From: Allium sativum
Lineage: Eukaryota > Streptophyta > Magnoliopsida > Asparagales > Amaryllidaceae
Assembly: GCA_030737875.1 (NCBI GenBank)
Contig: CM060912.1
Coordinates: forward strand, 331,564,731 to 331,628,730
Reading direction: 5' to 3'
DNA: 64,000 bases
The notes under the pieces are model-generated. The model was given only the letters and a program-made list of their open reading frames with translations, was not told the origin of the DNA and made no database searches. The position numbers were made by a program, and so were the translations under genes. Positions 1 through 11,146 of this stretch are shown piece after piece; position 1 is the first letter of the stretch, and each line of letters begins with the position of its first letter.

Positions 1-240
1 TTTCCATCAACGGCCATCGAACTGCACTTACAGCGACCTTTTCTAAATTTGATTCGGACATAATTCCAAATCCAACCATTAGATTTCTAATCTCTAATAT
101 TCGTTAGAAAGCTCTTGTCGATACGAACCCAACGGTTCAGGTTTTAGGAGAATCCGACGGCCGGATCTCCCGTAATGTCCATTCGAAGTCAATGGTCAAA
201 ATTCGCGAACTGCCGTAGCGCGGCGCGTTCTATTCAGGCC

Positions 241-272
241 ATTATATATATATATATATAATATATATATAT
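241..272. repeat. AT dinucleotide microsatellite
   Basis: An alternating TA run in the A LTR. The same spot is variable in the other copies (about 7374-7416, 21970-21990, 27381-27415), as expected of replication slippage. Confidence 0.8.
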
Positions 273-540
273 CGTCGATTTCCTTTTAAAACATATTTTA
301 TAAATCGTATTAAATTCGTTTTCGAAACGATTTCAACTTCATATTCAATTCCTAATCAAAATTGAATATTCCACATCATCGATATACAAATGATAATATT
401 TTCAAAACGTTATATCTTGAAATCACTACCTTTTCTATAATCATTTTAAAAACGAATATAATCGATATAAATATCATTCGCGTCAAAATGGCACATATCT
501 AATCAACACGGCTTTATATATTTCAATAACTTCGTTATTC

Positions 541-757
541 TATTCAACAAATGAATATTTTCTTCAACACATGAATATATATTTTATTCAACACATGAAT
601 ATTTATTTTTATTCAACACATGAATATTTATTCTATTCAACACATGAATTTTTATTCTATTTAACACATGAATTTTTATTCTATTCAACACATGAATTTT
701 CTTTCTATTTAACACATAAATTTTCTTTCTATTCAACACATGAATTCTCTTTTATAA
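541..757. repeat. Tandem array of about 24 bp units (TTCAACACATGAAT...)
   Basis: About nine units carrying TTCAACACATGAAT followed by a T/A-rich stretch. The long open frame across it (571-798) only reflects a unit length divisible by three and is not a gene. The orthologous array in the other LTR is 7684-7897. Confidence 0.85.
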
Positions 758-931
758 TATTCCTTATTTTCCAAATTGGAATGAGGCCCAATCAATGACA
801 ATATAATGTTAATTATATGGATTCCCTACAACACATGTATATAATAGCAACGATAAATCATCAACCATCATCCAGAGTGCACCACACAACTGCATAAGCA
901 TTAAGTATAAATAATTAACGCTTACACAGTC

Positions 932-951
932 TGTCAACCCATCGATTGACA
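932..951. other. Short hairpin TGTCAA / TTGACA; empty target site of TK1
   Basis: Arms TGTCAA and TTGACA enclose an 8-nt loop. The A right LTR is interrupted by TK1 at exactly this place, with GTCAA duplicated, so this left-LTR copy (GTCAA at 933-937) shows the uninterrupted site. Confidence 0.7.
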
Positions 952-1134
952 TACCACTAAACAATCGGGATTAGTGTACGTCAAATATCATCCCAATACC
1001 CGTGTGGGGTTTCAAATCAACAAACATAGATTTTCATTTGTGCAGTTGGGCCATGTGTAAAATTTATCGTTCCAATCAATATTAGTCAAATCGATGTACA
1101 TAAACAAATCGTTCGATTTATAAATGAATATTCA

Positions 1135-1350
1135 TTTTACTTCAACACATGAATATATATTTTATTTCAACACATGAATATATATTTTATTTCAACACAT
1201 GAATATATATTTTATTTCAACACCTGAATATATATATATATATATATATTTTATACATGAATATATATTTTATTTCAACACATGAATATATATTTTATTT
1301 CAACACATGAATATATATTTTATTTCAACACATGAATATATATTTTGTTT
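1135..1350. repeat. Tandem array of about 25 bp units (CAACACATGAATATATATTT)
   Basis: Eight or more units of the CAACACATGAATATAT type, related to the array at 541-757. The copy in the right LTR is 18487-18752. Confidence 0.85.
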
Positions 1351-1889
1351 CAACATCACAATCAATTTTCGCAACACAGCAAAATCAAACAAATCGTCCA
1401 TGGTCTGTGGACGACGGGTGTCAGGTACTACTAAGCACCATCTGCATCCTAGTATTTATTTCAACTAGAAAATAAAAGTGAGGTGTTCTCACAGATTAGC
1501 TAAACCAAACACCATGACTCTTCATATGTAGAAAATCTTCGCTGTGCTCGCCTTTTGTCACTTTAATCGTCCGTGTTCGCTACATAAATAAAGATCATAT
1601 TTTTATCGCTTCATTCAAATAAATAAAAATCACATATTTATTTCTGCTTCATATATTTTTACAATGCTCCTTCCTATATAAAAATTATATTTTTATCTTC
1701 TTACCTCTTATATAAAGATCGAATTTTTATCCTATCGCTGCATATATAAAGATTAAATTTTTACTATCTAAATAATAATAATCGTATTTTTATTATCTCT
1801 ATTATGTAAAAATCATATTTTTCTCCGCTATATATAAAAAAAAATCATAACTTTACATCATATATAAAACCCAAATTTGTAATGCTACT

Positions 1890-2215
1890 TCTTATGTAAA
1901 AATCCAATTTTTTTCCTATGCTATAATATATGTTAAAAATCCAATTTTTCTATGTAATAATATATGCTAAAAATCTGATTTTTCTATGCTATAATATATG
2001 TTAAAAATCCAATTTTTTTCTATGTAATAATATATGTTAAAAATATGATTTTTCTATGCTATAATATATGTTAAAAATCTGATTTTTCTATGCTATAATA
2101 TATGTTAAAAATATGATTTTTCTATGCTATAATATATGTTAAAAATCTGACTTTTCTATGCCATAATATTTGTCAAAAATCCAATTTTTTCTATGTAATA
2201 ATATATGTTAAAAAT
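1890..2215. repeat. Tandem array of about 35 bp units (TATGCTATAATATATGTTAA)
   Basis: Repeated units of TATGCTATAATATATG followed by TTAAAAATCYRATTTTTC; eight to nine imperfect copies. The corresponding array in the right LTR is about 19300-19590. Confidence 0.85.
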
Positions 2216-2281
2216 CATAAATTAAAATAATGTAGTATATAAATTAAAAACTCGCCTTTTTTTCTTTTTAGAAATCAAAGC

Positions 2282-2565
2282 TTGTTGGAGGTGTGGGAGC
2301 TGACGATCTACAGGACGGGGGGGAGGAAGTCGCGGCTGGCCTGGTGGCAGTCTTGGGGCTGGCGGCGGTCTTCAGGTGAGTGGGGTGGTGCGGGGTTCTC
2401 GAGGTCGCGGATGAACGGAGGACGGGGGGTTGCCGAGGTCGAAGAGGGGAGGGGGAGGCGCGATGAACTAGGGGGGCACGATCGTCGAGGTCGATGCTTG
2501 TTTTTTTTACTTTTTTATGATTATGAATGGTGGGTAAAAGTGAGGAGAGAGGGAGGATAAAGTGG
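2282..2565 (-). other. GC-rich island in A LTR, proline-rich if read in sense
   Basis: A sharply GC-rich block inside very AT-rich LTR sequence. It recurs at the same LTR position at 19640-19930, 23960-24120 and 29060-29330. The sense (minus) strand is C-rich and reads as proline-rich peptides in several copies, but the frame is not conserved between copies. I treat it as a leader exon-like or promoter-proximal island, not a gene. Confidence 0.4.
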
Positions 2566-3484
2566 AAGGGAGTTTGACTTTTATTAATAATTATTTAATT
2601 TATTTTATTTTGTACCAAAAAGTAACTTTTTGTTTTGAACACCAAATTGAACCCACCGATTGTCAATCCTAACTAATTACCCCCATTCCAAGCACAATGG
2701 GATAGGCATCGCAAGCTAATTCGGCTGTTTCAATCAGTTTTCTTCAAAATCAAAATATAAATTTATATATTGAATTTAAACGCACATTTCAATTTACCGG
2801 GGCCACATACGGACTCTAAAATTTCCCGAAAAATATTTTCTAGCTTCGTATTGACGATACGGTTCTAACAAAACTAATTTCGTCAAATTATGAGACCGTT
2901 AGAAAAATGGTCATTTTCTCGTCGATCGAAATTGACTAAAACTGTTAAAACACGTTTTCCTTTGCCACACTCACATATTGATTCGAAAAATTATGAATTT
3001 TGGAATCTAACAATAACTCGACATCACAGATCCAACAAAAGTGGTTTCGTCGAAAACCGAGGCCGTTTGCAAAATTTCCACTGTTAAGGGCCAAAATTCC
3101 ATAGAGACTATTCTGAATTTTCAACAGGGCATAACTTTTTATCCCCGTTATGAAATTTCAATTTTTCGGATTCGTTGGAAAGATATTCTTAAATAGATTC
3201 AAATATTTTTGGTTTCGCTCAAATCCGGTTTATTTTGAATCCTGTACATTCATTTGAACTTTGAAAACGAAATTTCAAACTACCGCGCCGTTTTCAATTC
3301 CTTTTATAATATAAAATAAATATTTATATTCTAACGTCGATTCAAATAAATATATATGTTCTAATTCTATTCAAAATAAATTTCTCATCGTTATTATTTA
3401 ATATAAATCATTTTAAATACCCAAAATTCATTAAAATATCCAAAATATAAATTTTAAATTGGCTCAAATTTCCGGGTTATTACA

Positions 3485-3501
3485 ATCTCCCCCACTTAAA
3501 A
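3485..3501 (-). other. Polypurine tract, element A
   Basis: On the minus strand, TTTTAAGTGGGGGAGAT lies immediately before the 3' LTR (TGTAATAACC). This is the expected plus-strand primer site. Confidence 0.85.
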
Positions 3502-4143
3502 CTTTTCGTCCCCGAAAAGGAACGAAGCCGAAAGTTGTTTAACCAATCAACTCAACTTCCATTATTTTCATTACGGCTTAAGTTCTTCAACTTTTCATTT
3601 TCTAAGAACTTTCCAAATTTTTCAAAAATTTGGCTAACATCCTAAATTTTCGAAAAATTTCGCCATAACCTCCCCTGCACCAGGAGCTTCGGGATATTTC
3701 AAATAACCTCCCATGGCCCTCACCAATCCAAAAAGAAAAAGAAACAACCAATCGTCTCATAAAATCATCCAAACCCAAGAAATTCGTAAACATGTACCTA
3801 TTTGTCAGGCAAACAATTTTATTCTTCTACTCTAGCTTCCTTGCTATGACTTGTTCAATGTAGGTACATGTATATGCATACAAACCCGACAAATTTTCAA
3901 CACAATTTACTATTTGGTACAATTTGGCTAAATGGTTCAAATTTTAATTAATCAACCAATAATCAAACAACGCAATCAGCAATCAATTAGTTGATTAGCT
4001 TTTCAAATTCATATTTTGATACATAGTCCAAAAATCAGATTTTTGATGCCAAATCACAACAATAGATCCTATCTAGTTTTGGTTCTCACACCAGTCAATT
4101 GGAATCATATAGAAATCCCATTTTCGGCACTCGAACATGAATA

Positions 4144-4198
4144 CTGATGATGACTAGTCATCATCAGAATCATCTCCGGGCGACTAGAGTATGATTCT
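4144..4198 (-). other. Tandem stem-loops in the A leader, first with palindromic loop
   Basis: Positions 4144-4167 form a perfect 24-bp palindrome: arms CTGATGAT and ATCATCAG around GACTAGTC, itself self-complementary. A second stem has arms AGAATCAT (4166-4173) and ATGATTCT (4191-4198). They lie about 330 nt downstream of the PBS in the sense direction. Homologous structures occur at 30927-30951 and 40725-40781. Confidence 0.75.
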
Positions 4199-4494
4199 AT
4201 ATCTATCCAGTATATTAAAACTTCGAATACACGTGGATCAGACGTATACGCAAAACCTTTACATACTGGATTGTCCAAATCAATACAAATAAATATTCAA
4301 ATACGAATAATAAAGTTTATAATTTCAAAACAAAATTTGTTTTCATTTTAAAAACACACTCTTCACACTCGTTCTAGGATACTACTGATCCCATCTCTAA
4401 CGAGTCATTCTCATTAGACATTACTAATCCAATCTCTGATGAATTAATTCGTTCGGTTCTAATATGTCTTGTTCTCCGAGCTCTGTAAACCAAA

Positions 4495-4506
4495 GCTCTG
4501 ATACCA
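4495..4506 (-). other. Primer-binding site, element A (tRNA-iMet)
   Basis: The minus strand reads TGGTATCAGAGC four bases inside the 5' LTR end, complementary to the 3' end of plant initiator tRNA-Met. Confidence 0.9.
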
Positions 4507-4804
4507 CATGTGACAACTGAGAATTTCGCTCGATCCGAATTGATCGCTAAACCGACCAAGATCGTTCGAAACCCCTGATTGTTTTGAGAACACGACAAAT
4601 TGGAACACAAACAGAAGAACATTTCATTGTTAATTACAACAATTCATCATAATACAAGAATATACCGAGTATAAACAAATAATATACATTTGATAAATAT
4701 CAGAGATTACAACACATTACATAGCACCGGAAAAATAATACAAAACACAACTGAAAAGAATATATGGATACAGAGCTTTCTGGATATCATTCCAGTTGTA
4801 AACC

Positions 4805-4990
4805 AGGATCCTGTGAATATATATATATGCAAAACCAAAACAAATAGCTGCCCGTGCGGAAAATAGTGGCACCAAGAGTTTAGGTTAAAACAATAAACTC
4901 CAGGTCAGTCATGTGACTGGTGTGAGAACTAAAACAGTTATTAATCTTTATTTTAAATCAGATATATCAAGGGACCACGCCGTATAACAC
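4805..4990 (-). repeat. Conserved U5-side LTR module of LARD-like elements
   Basis: This block is recognisable in A, B (24361-24560; 31555-31694), C (34395-34570; 41415-41590) and D (63815-64000) although the rest of the LTRs has diverged. Constant words are CTAGCTGCCCGTG, CCAGAGTTTAGG or its CTAGAG variant, AATAAACTCCAGGTCAGTC, GACTGGTGTGAGAACT and GGACCACGCC. It contains the small stem CAGTC / GACTG. Such conservation suggests a cis function in the R-U5 RNA. Confidence 0.65.
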
Positions 4991-6035
4991 GGAACGTGTT
5001 TCCTCCCAAGAATACTAGTGCATACAACAAAACAGTGCAATGCTTTTTGGAGAAATGAAGTTATTATAAGACCCAGGTCCTATCACACAATGCAACGCAA
5101 GCCGGGGGATAGGGTTTTCCCTTATAATAGCCAAATATGCTTGGTATGTTAAAAACAAATCATTTCGTACTATTATGAGTGCATAGTGTATAAAACAACT
5201 TCAAATATAAATGTATCAATCCAAGACGGCAGGGGTACCATATAACATGTCGCCATACTAGGCTCTACAATCAAAACCGCAAATGTCACGTATTGGAAGT
5301 TGGATTTCCATGTGGAACAGAGGCAAGGGATCGTCCTCTACCGAATTCGAGAGCCTCTAGCCCGCCCCTCAAGCAAGCCTTGGATCGTCAGGGCCGGTCC
5401 ACTAATGTGGATTATTATGCCTGAACACTGCGTTTCCCCGCCCTTTGGGGCGTAAATAAGCCAAATGAATCCATCGGCTCCACATAGTCACCGATATATC
5501 TGAGGCGCCCCGCAACAGTAACAACCACACAGGTGAAAATAATAGAAATGTCAGGGCTGGTTGCTCACTGGCACCACACTAGCTAGAAAGAAATGCATGC
5601 CCTCCCTGATGTCCTCTCCCGTTTTTGGTTCACAACCGGGGTGTGAGGCTTGCGAATTAACGTTACACAAAGCTATGCCACACAGGCGGTGCTTTGATCA
5701 TCAACCACAATACTTTGCTTTTCAACAAAAGCCTTGATAAATTGCCACTTAGGCACGCCACACAGGCAATTCACTCCATGCGATTGATATCCATCAATAT
5801 ATAACCTCTGAACTCGTACATCTCAGAGAAGGGCGTTACGCAAGGGAATAAATTCTCCGCCGCCAAATAGATATATATTTAATGGAAATCAATCACACAG
5901 AATAAAATCCAATGTCAGACACACAATCCATTTACAAGTCCGTTCTGGGTTTGAACGAAACCGGAGGCACCTTGTACCTCGCATATCCATCGATCTCCAA
6001 GTATGTTTGGACGATCACCAACTGATTCCCTCCGC

Positions 6036-6052
6036 TTGGGTGTGCAGCCCAA
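6036..6052 (-). other. Covarying LTR hairpin TTGGG / CCCAA
   Basis: Arms TTGGG and CCCAA in A. B has the same arms at 25519-25535; C has ATCGGG / CCCGAT at 35409-35427 and 42428-42446. One pair is T-A in A and B and C-G in C, a compensatory change. Confidence 0.55.
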
Positions 6053-7683
6053 TCGAGACCATTAGTAATCACCCAAAAGATGTGAAGACCTCTAGTCTTC
6101 GACCCTAGTCTTCATCCTCGACACATCGTCGAATCAGTTATTCAGAATGGGATAAACCCGGTCTTTCTGAATAACTAGCGTATATAATAAACAAGTGTTA
6201 CACAAAGAAACATACGCCTCATTCCAATTCAGAATATTCTTTTATTCAAATATTCTTATACTTTGGGAAAGGTTCCCGTTAATTTTATCAAAGATAAATT
6301 CTTTAAATTTATTCTTTAATCTTCTTTTGAATATCAATTCAAACTAGTCGGGATTAGCGAACCACACGAAGTAATCATTTATTTTATTTCCCAATCCCAA
6401 CCTATTCATCCCATGAAGTAAAACTGGTTATACTTCATATCTAACACCACAATGATATCGGTAAATTCAATTGCCATTTCTTGTTCAAATCTAATTAAAG
6501 ATTTAACTATCGCCTGGAGCAAAACTGGTGATACTCCATTCTCGATCATTTCAATCTAATTAAAGATTCATTAAAACTCCACTTGGTTTTAATCTTCCCA
6601 AAAATCAATATTAATGATTGTTTAACTTGGGAAATCACATCCTGTCTTTAACTAGGTTTAAGAACAGTGTTAATGAAGACACCATTCACGACAAACCCAA
6701 ATCCCATTTGATATTAAATACAAGGCTCTGAATAGAAAATATATCGGATTATATTCAATATCAAATTCTACGACCAACAAATATCGTATTGGAAATAACG
6801 ATATCAATATATCTTTCAAATTCCCATAACAATGTCTGTATAATCACGAAATCCAACATCGAAATATTCCAAAGACAATTTCGATTCAAATCCATTTCCA
6901 CTTTGTATATTGGAAATTATGGTTATTTTCAAAACCATTTCAAATCCACTTTATTTATTTTAAAAATAAATGGGATTATAATTCTATTTCAAAACTAGTT
7001 AATTTCGATAAAAATCTATTTTTATCTTTTCAAATTAGGAATTTTTCATCCCAATTCTTCACAAAACATTTCTTATGACTTTACACAAATTATTACTATT
7101 TTTAATAATTTTATCATGGCTCGTACAGTCGATTTCCATCAACGACCATCGAACTGCACTTACAACGACCTTTTCCAAATTTAATTTGGACATAATTCCA
7201 AATCCAACTGTTAGATTTCTAATCTCTAATATTCGTTAGAAAGCTCTTGTCGATACGAACCAAACGGTTCAGGTTTTTGGAGAATCCGACGGCCGGATCT
7301 CCCGTAATGTCCATTCGAAGTTAATGGTCGAAATTCGCGAACTGCCGCAGCCCGGCGCGTTCTATTCAGGCCATTATATATATATATATAATATATATAT
7401 ATATATTATATATCTCATCGATTTCCTTTTAAAACGTATTTTATAAATCGTTTTAAATTCGTTTTCGAAACGATTTCAACTTCATATTCATTTTCTAATC
7501 AAAATTGAATATTCCACATCATCGATATACAAATGATAATATTTTCAAAACATTATATTTTGAAATCACTACCTTTTCTATAATCATTTTTAAAATGAAT
7601 ATAATCGATATAAATATCGTTCGCGTCGAAATGGCGCATATCTAATCAACACGGCATTATATATTTCAATAACTTCGTTATTC

Positions 7684-7897
7684 TATTCAACAAATGAATT
7701 TTTTCTTCAACACATGAATATATATTTTATTCAACACATGAATATTCATTTTTATTCAACACAAGAATATTTATTCTATTCAACACATGAATTTTTATTC
7801 TATTCAACCCATGAATTTTTATTCTATTCAACACATGAATTTTCTTTCTATTCAACACATGAATTTTCTTTCTATTCAACACATGAATTCTCTTTTA
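7684..7897. repeat. Tandem array of about 24 bp units, right-LTR copy
   Basis: Counterpart of 541-757 with the same TTCAACACATGAAT units; unit sequences differ slightly between the LTRs. Confidence 0.85.
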
Positions 7898-8075
7898 TAA
7901 TATTCCTTATTTTCCAAATTGGAATGAGGCCCAATCAATGACCATATAATTTTAATTAAATGGATTCCCTACAACAAATGTATATAATAGCAACAATAAA
8001 TCATCAACCATCATCCAGAGTGCACCACACAACTTCATAAGCATTAAGTATAAATAATTAACGCTTACACAGTCT

Positions 8076-8080
8076 GTCAA
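8076..8080. repeat. TK1 target site duplication, left
   Basis: GTCAA here and at 18286-18290. It falls in one arm of the TGTCAA / TTGACA hairpin of the A LTR. Confidence 0.95.
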
Positions 8081-8217
8081 TGAAACACCCCACCTCCATT
8101 AGGGTCACTCTCAAAGGGAATGCCCTAATTTTGGTGGAGGTTTATAAGTACAAGTCACAGATATACAAGACAGATATAAGAACACATATTTTGCAAACAG
8201 CGGAAGAACAACAAACT

Positions 8218-8223
8218 TTTATT
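8218..8223 (-). terminator. Poly(A) signal AATAAA in TK1 3' LTR
   Basis: Sense AATAAA about 140 bp before the LTR 3' end. TK3 (47996-48001) and TK2 (46908-46913) have the signal at the matching place, which supports function. Confidence 0.6.
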
Positions 8224-9220
8224 TCATAAAGTCAAATATGTGTTACAACAACAACCTTTCCAAAAAAAACATAACATAATACTTTCATAATCTGTCTTGA
8301 GTACATTATTTAAAGAAGCATAAATAAAACATAAGTAAACTGCAAAAGCCCCATAGAGTGTGTCCAAAGCCATAGTTCAAAACAGGAAAGTCCAAGCAAT
8401 ACATTTCTCTTCTTCAAGCTGGATGTTGAGGCTGATCAAGCTGCTGTGTTCCCTCCCTGAGGACCTGGGGGGGGGGGGGAAACGGAAGAAAGAAGACGAA
8501 AGAAAATAGAGTCAGACATAAAGCCTGAGTAAGTCTAGTACTACTTTGTCTATGAATAAAGAACTGGGTATGATAAGTAATAACAAGAAGTGGGTAAACA
8601 CTATAACTTGGTTAAGTTGTCTAGGGTCGAATATACTATCGTACCCCATGTTAATCTCTGAAACCATATAAACTAGTTTCCAACTGGCACCCATAATCAG
8701 GGTGATGTGATCCATTCAATGATGATCGGCTCCTACTCGCATAGTTACATGTGTCTTACGGCCCCCGATGTCTGTAGTTACCTATGCTGGTCCCACCATG
8801 GGGTGTATCAAGTCCCATAGTGGCAACCCGACACAACCTTAGAGTGCACAGGTATGCTACTGGTGTCCAGTGCCTTATTTTTCTGCTCCGGAGTGTGTGC
8901 ACGCCCGCACTCCGTTAGAACCTACACTGCTACACCACCGCCGTCGCTTTGACCTCTTACAATCAGCCCAGTAATCGTGCCCCACCCTGCCTAGTTTCAG
9001 GGTATCATGATACACCTTTTAGGGTTACTGCTGAAAAGGGTCCCCCGTTACTAGGTTTTCTATCTCTAGCCAACATGCTAAGTTGGTTAAGTGTTTCCTA
9101 CCTAACCCCCACCAGTCCGTTTAGTTTAGCATGTTCCATTTTGATTAAGTTTTTAGTCCACTTAATCCTAACAATCCTGACTCAGCCTTAATTGTCTTAT
9201 TAAGGCCCTGACCTCTCACA

Positions 9221-9402
9221 TTAGACAGGTATTGTTGTGGCTGCCTGTTGCCGGTTGGTTCCGGGCAGTCTTACGCCACAACTCAGTCTAACCTCGGGTC
9301 CTTGCTGGGCTCCATGTTTAACCTCCCACATTGGATAGGTATTGTTGTGACTACTGGACAGCCGGGCGGTTCCGGGCAGGTTTACATCACAACTCAATCC
9401 AA
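9221..9402 (-). other. Duplicated covarying hairpin module, TK1 3' LTR
   Basis: Copy 1 (9221-9291) pairs TTAGAC with GTCTAA and GTTGTGG with CCACAAC. Copy 2 (9331-9402) pairs TTGGAT with ATCCAA and GTTGTGA with TCACAAC. Three compensatory pair changes separate the tandem copies. The loops share an inner GC-rich stem region (CTGCC ... GGGCAG in copy 1). Confidence 0.8.
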
Positions 9403-9837
9403 CCTCGGGTTAAACACATCGTATGTTCTACATTTACATATCTTGTCATTCTTCTTTATTTATATGTAAATATTTGCGGCCCATTATTAAGTTAATGGTG
9501 TAAAGGTTACACCAATCACGGGCCCAACCCATACTTGAATTTGGGCCCTTCTATTTTATATTTTCATTCATTAATTCATTTTAACCCAACGTTATTTTCC
9601 CCCGTTTTACACGTCCGTTCATATATATTGGGCTTAGCCTTTTAAAGCCCAATTTAGCCATGCGAAAGGGGAGGCTTATGGCGTATACACAAAGAGGGGA
9701 AGGTGAGCGCATGAACTTGCAACACGACGTTGGAAATACAAAATAGAAATTGGTGTACTTGCATAGTGGTAACATAGGTGACATGAATAAAAGCATGTGA
9801 ACTTGCATAGGTTTAACTACAACATGAACCTATATTC

Positions 9838-10070
9838 TTATTTAGGCATAATGTCAAACATAAGCATGTCATAAATATTCCTAGCTTAAGCATAGCATAA
9901 TGTCAAACATAAGCATGTCATAAATATTCCTAGCTTAAGCATAGCATAATGTCAAACATAAGCATGTCATAAATATTCCTAGCTTAAGCATAGCATAATG
10001 TCAAACATAAGCATGGCATAAATACTTCTAGCATAAACATGGCATAATGTCAAACATAAGCATGGCATAA
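9838..10070. repeat. Tandem array of about 49 bp units in TK1 3' LTR
   Basis: Four to five copies of a unit containing GCATAATGTCAAACATAAGC followed by ATGKCATAAATA. The copy in the 5' LTR is 16665-16897; TK3 has shorter versions at 49635-49785 and 57959-58110. Confidence 0.9.
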
Positions 10071-10955
10071 GTAAGGTTAACTTTGTTCATGGCATAAACA
10101 TAAACAAGTCATGTTCATAAGGTTTCTACATGCTTACAAAGGGGATACTTTGTTACTAACACAAAAGCATAGTTCAACTTAATCATGGTTTAAGTCTAAT
10201 CATATAACGATGGTATAAATATACTTATGCATAAATATTCCAAATCATGGTGTTTGTTTTAAACTTGCAAAAAGGGATTTTTGAGTCTAACCTAGCCATG
10301 TCTCACATATGTCATCATATAATTCTTTTAAACAAGATAAACTTAATCATAGATTTCAATTATGCCAAATATCATTCATAGCCTAGCCATATTCATAAGC
10401 ATGACTTAATACATGGATTATGGTGTCCAAATTCCAACATAGTTTCATATGAACTATAACAACCAACTTGTCTCAATTGCTTGCAAAACGATTTATGCAC
10501 AAAATATACATCATGACGACATAATAACAAAGCTCCAAACTTGCATAAATTTCACTCAACTACGTACATGTAGCTTCAACATAGATTACATAATTTGCGC
10601 AATATTCCAAACGTATTTTTGCATAGAACTACCGCATGTAGTTCTTTATAATGAATAACATAATTTTGCACAAACATGAATTACTTCCATTGCCACAATT
10701 CAAGCATACATATCAACACAGTTGTTTATTATACCAAAGTAATACTCTACTTACAATGGTTGCGGCGAATTCTCTAATTAAGAGACACGATTCCTTTGTT
10801 GAATTGATTAGCTTTAGGTTGCTTGAATTGCTTTAGGCTTTAGAACTTTCTTCCTAACTCTCTCTCTAGTCGGCGGCTAATCTTTGTCGTTCCTCAGCAA
10901 CATGGCGGCTATAATCTTATTTTGAATGAATAGATTAGGGTTTAGTCTAGGGTTG

Positions 10956-10963
10956 TTTATATA
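10956..10963 (-). promoter_or_regulatory. TATA box in TK1 3' LTR
   Basis: Sense TATATAAA about 500 bp from the LTR start, at the same place as in TK3 and TK2. Confidence 0.6.
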
Positions 10964-11146
10964 GAGGTTAGGAATTGATTAGGACCATTGATGTTGCTAG
11001 GTTAGATCGTAGCCATTCATTAGGAAGAGAGACCAATAAAAACTCGCCACCTAGCCCGAATGACAAAGCAAGCTTCTGAAAATCGGCCAAACACAGACCT
11101 GGCCAGCCAGGGCTAGACCAGACCTGGCCAGCCGGTCATTTTTGAC

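Larger units (their letters stand above)
1..3484 (-). repeat. Element A, left (3') LTR, partial
   Basis: This aligns with 7136-8080 plus 18291-20200 and with 27139-30244 of B. It ends GGTTATTACA before the polypurine tract, that is TGTAATAACC in the sense direction. About 2.6 kb of the LTR lies left of the window. It holds AT-dinucleotide runs, two A+T-rich tandem arrays, a GC-rich island and no coding sequence. Confidence 0.85.
3485..4510 (-). other. Element A internal region, non-coding
   Basis: The 1.03 kb between the LTRs, with no gag or pol homology and no meaningful open frame. In sense order it contains the PBS, a leader with two stem-loops, a segment complementary to the LTR (4076-4097) and the polypurine tract. 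It aligns through most of its length with 30245-31300 of B and in patches with C. Confidence 0.8.
4511..8080 (-). repeat. Element A, right (5') LTR, part before TK1
   Basis: Starts TGACAACTGAG (sense end ...TTGTCA) next to the PBS. It corresponds to B LTR 24122 to about 27945. It contains the conserved U5-side module (about 4805-4990), a covarying hairpin at 6036-6052, an AT run at 7374-7416 and a tandem array at 7684-7897. It stops at the TK1 target GTCAA (8076-8080). No coding sequence. Confidence 0.85.

Noticed and set aside
571..798. Open frame with repeated tyrosine/phenylalanine-rich peptide (also 7714-7941 and 18604-18867)
   Set aside because: It is the translation of an A+T tandem array whose unit length is near a multiple of three; there is no start context, no similarity, and the array varies between LTR copies.
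2282..2560. Plus-strand glycine/arginine-rich frame in the GC island
   Set aside because: Sense of the element is minus; the frame is not kept in the homologous islands.
4495..4506. tRNA-like matches at the PBS sites considered as tRNA genes
   Set aside because: Only 12 nt complementary to tRNA-iMet are present, with no cloverleaf.
9838..10070. Regular 49-bp repeats considered as a CRISPR-like array
   Set aside because: Units are contiguous with no unique spacers, and the DNA is an LTR of a plant retrotransposon.
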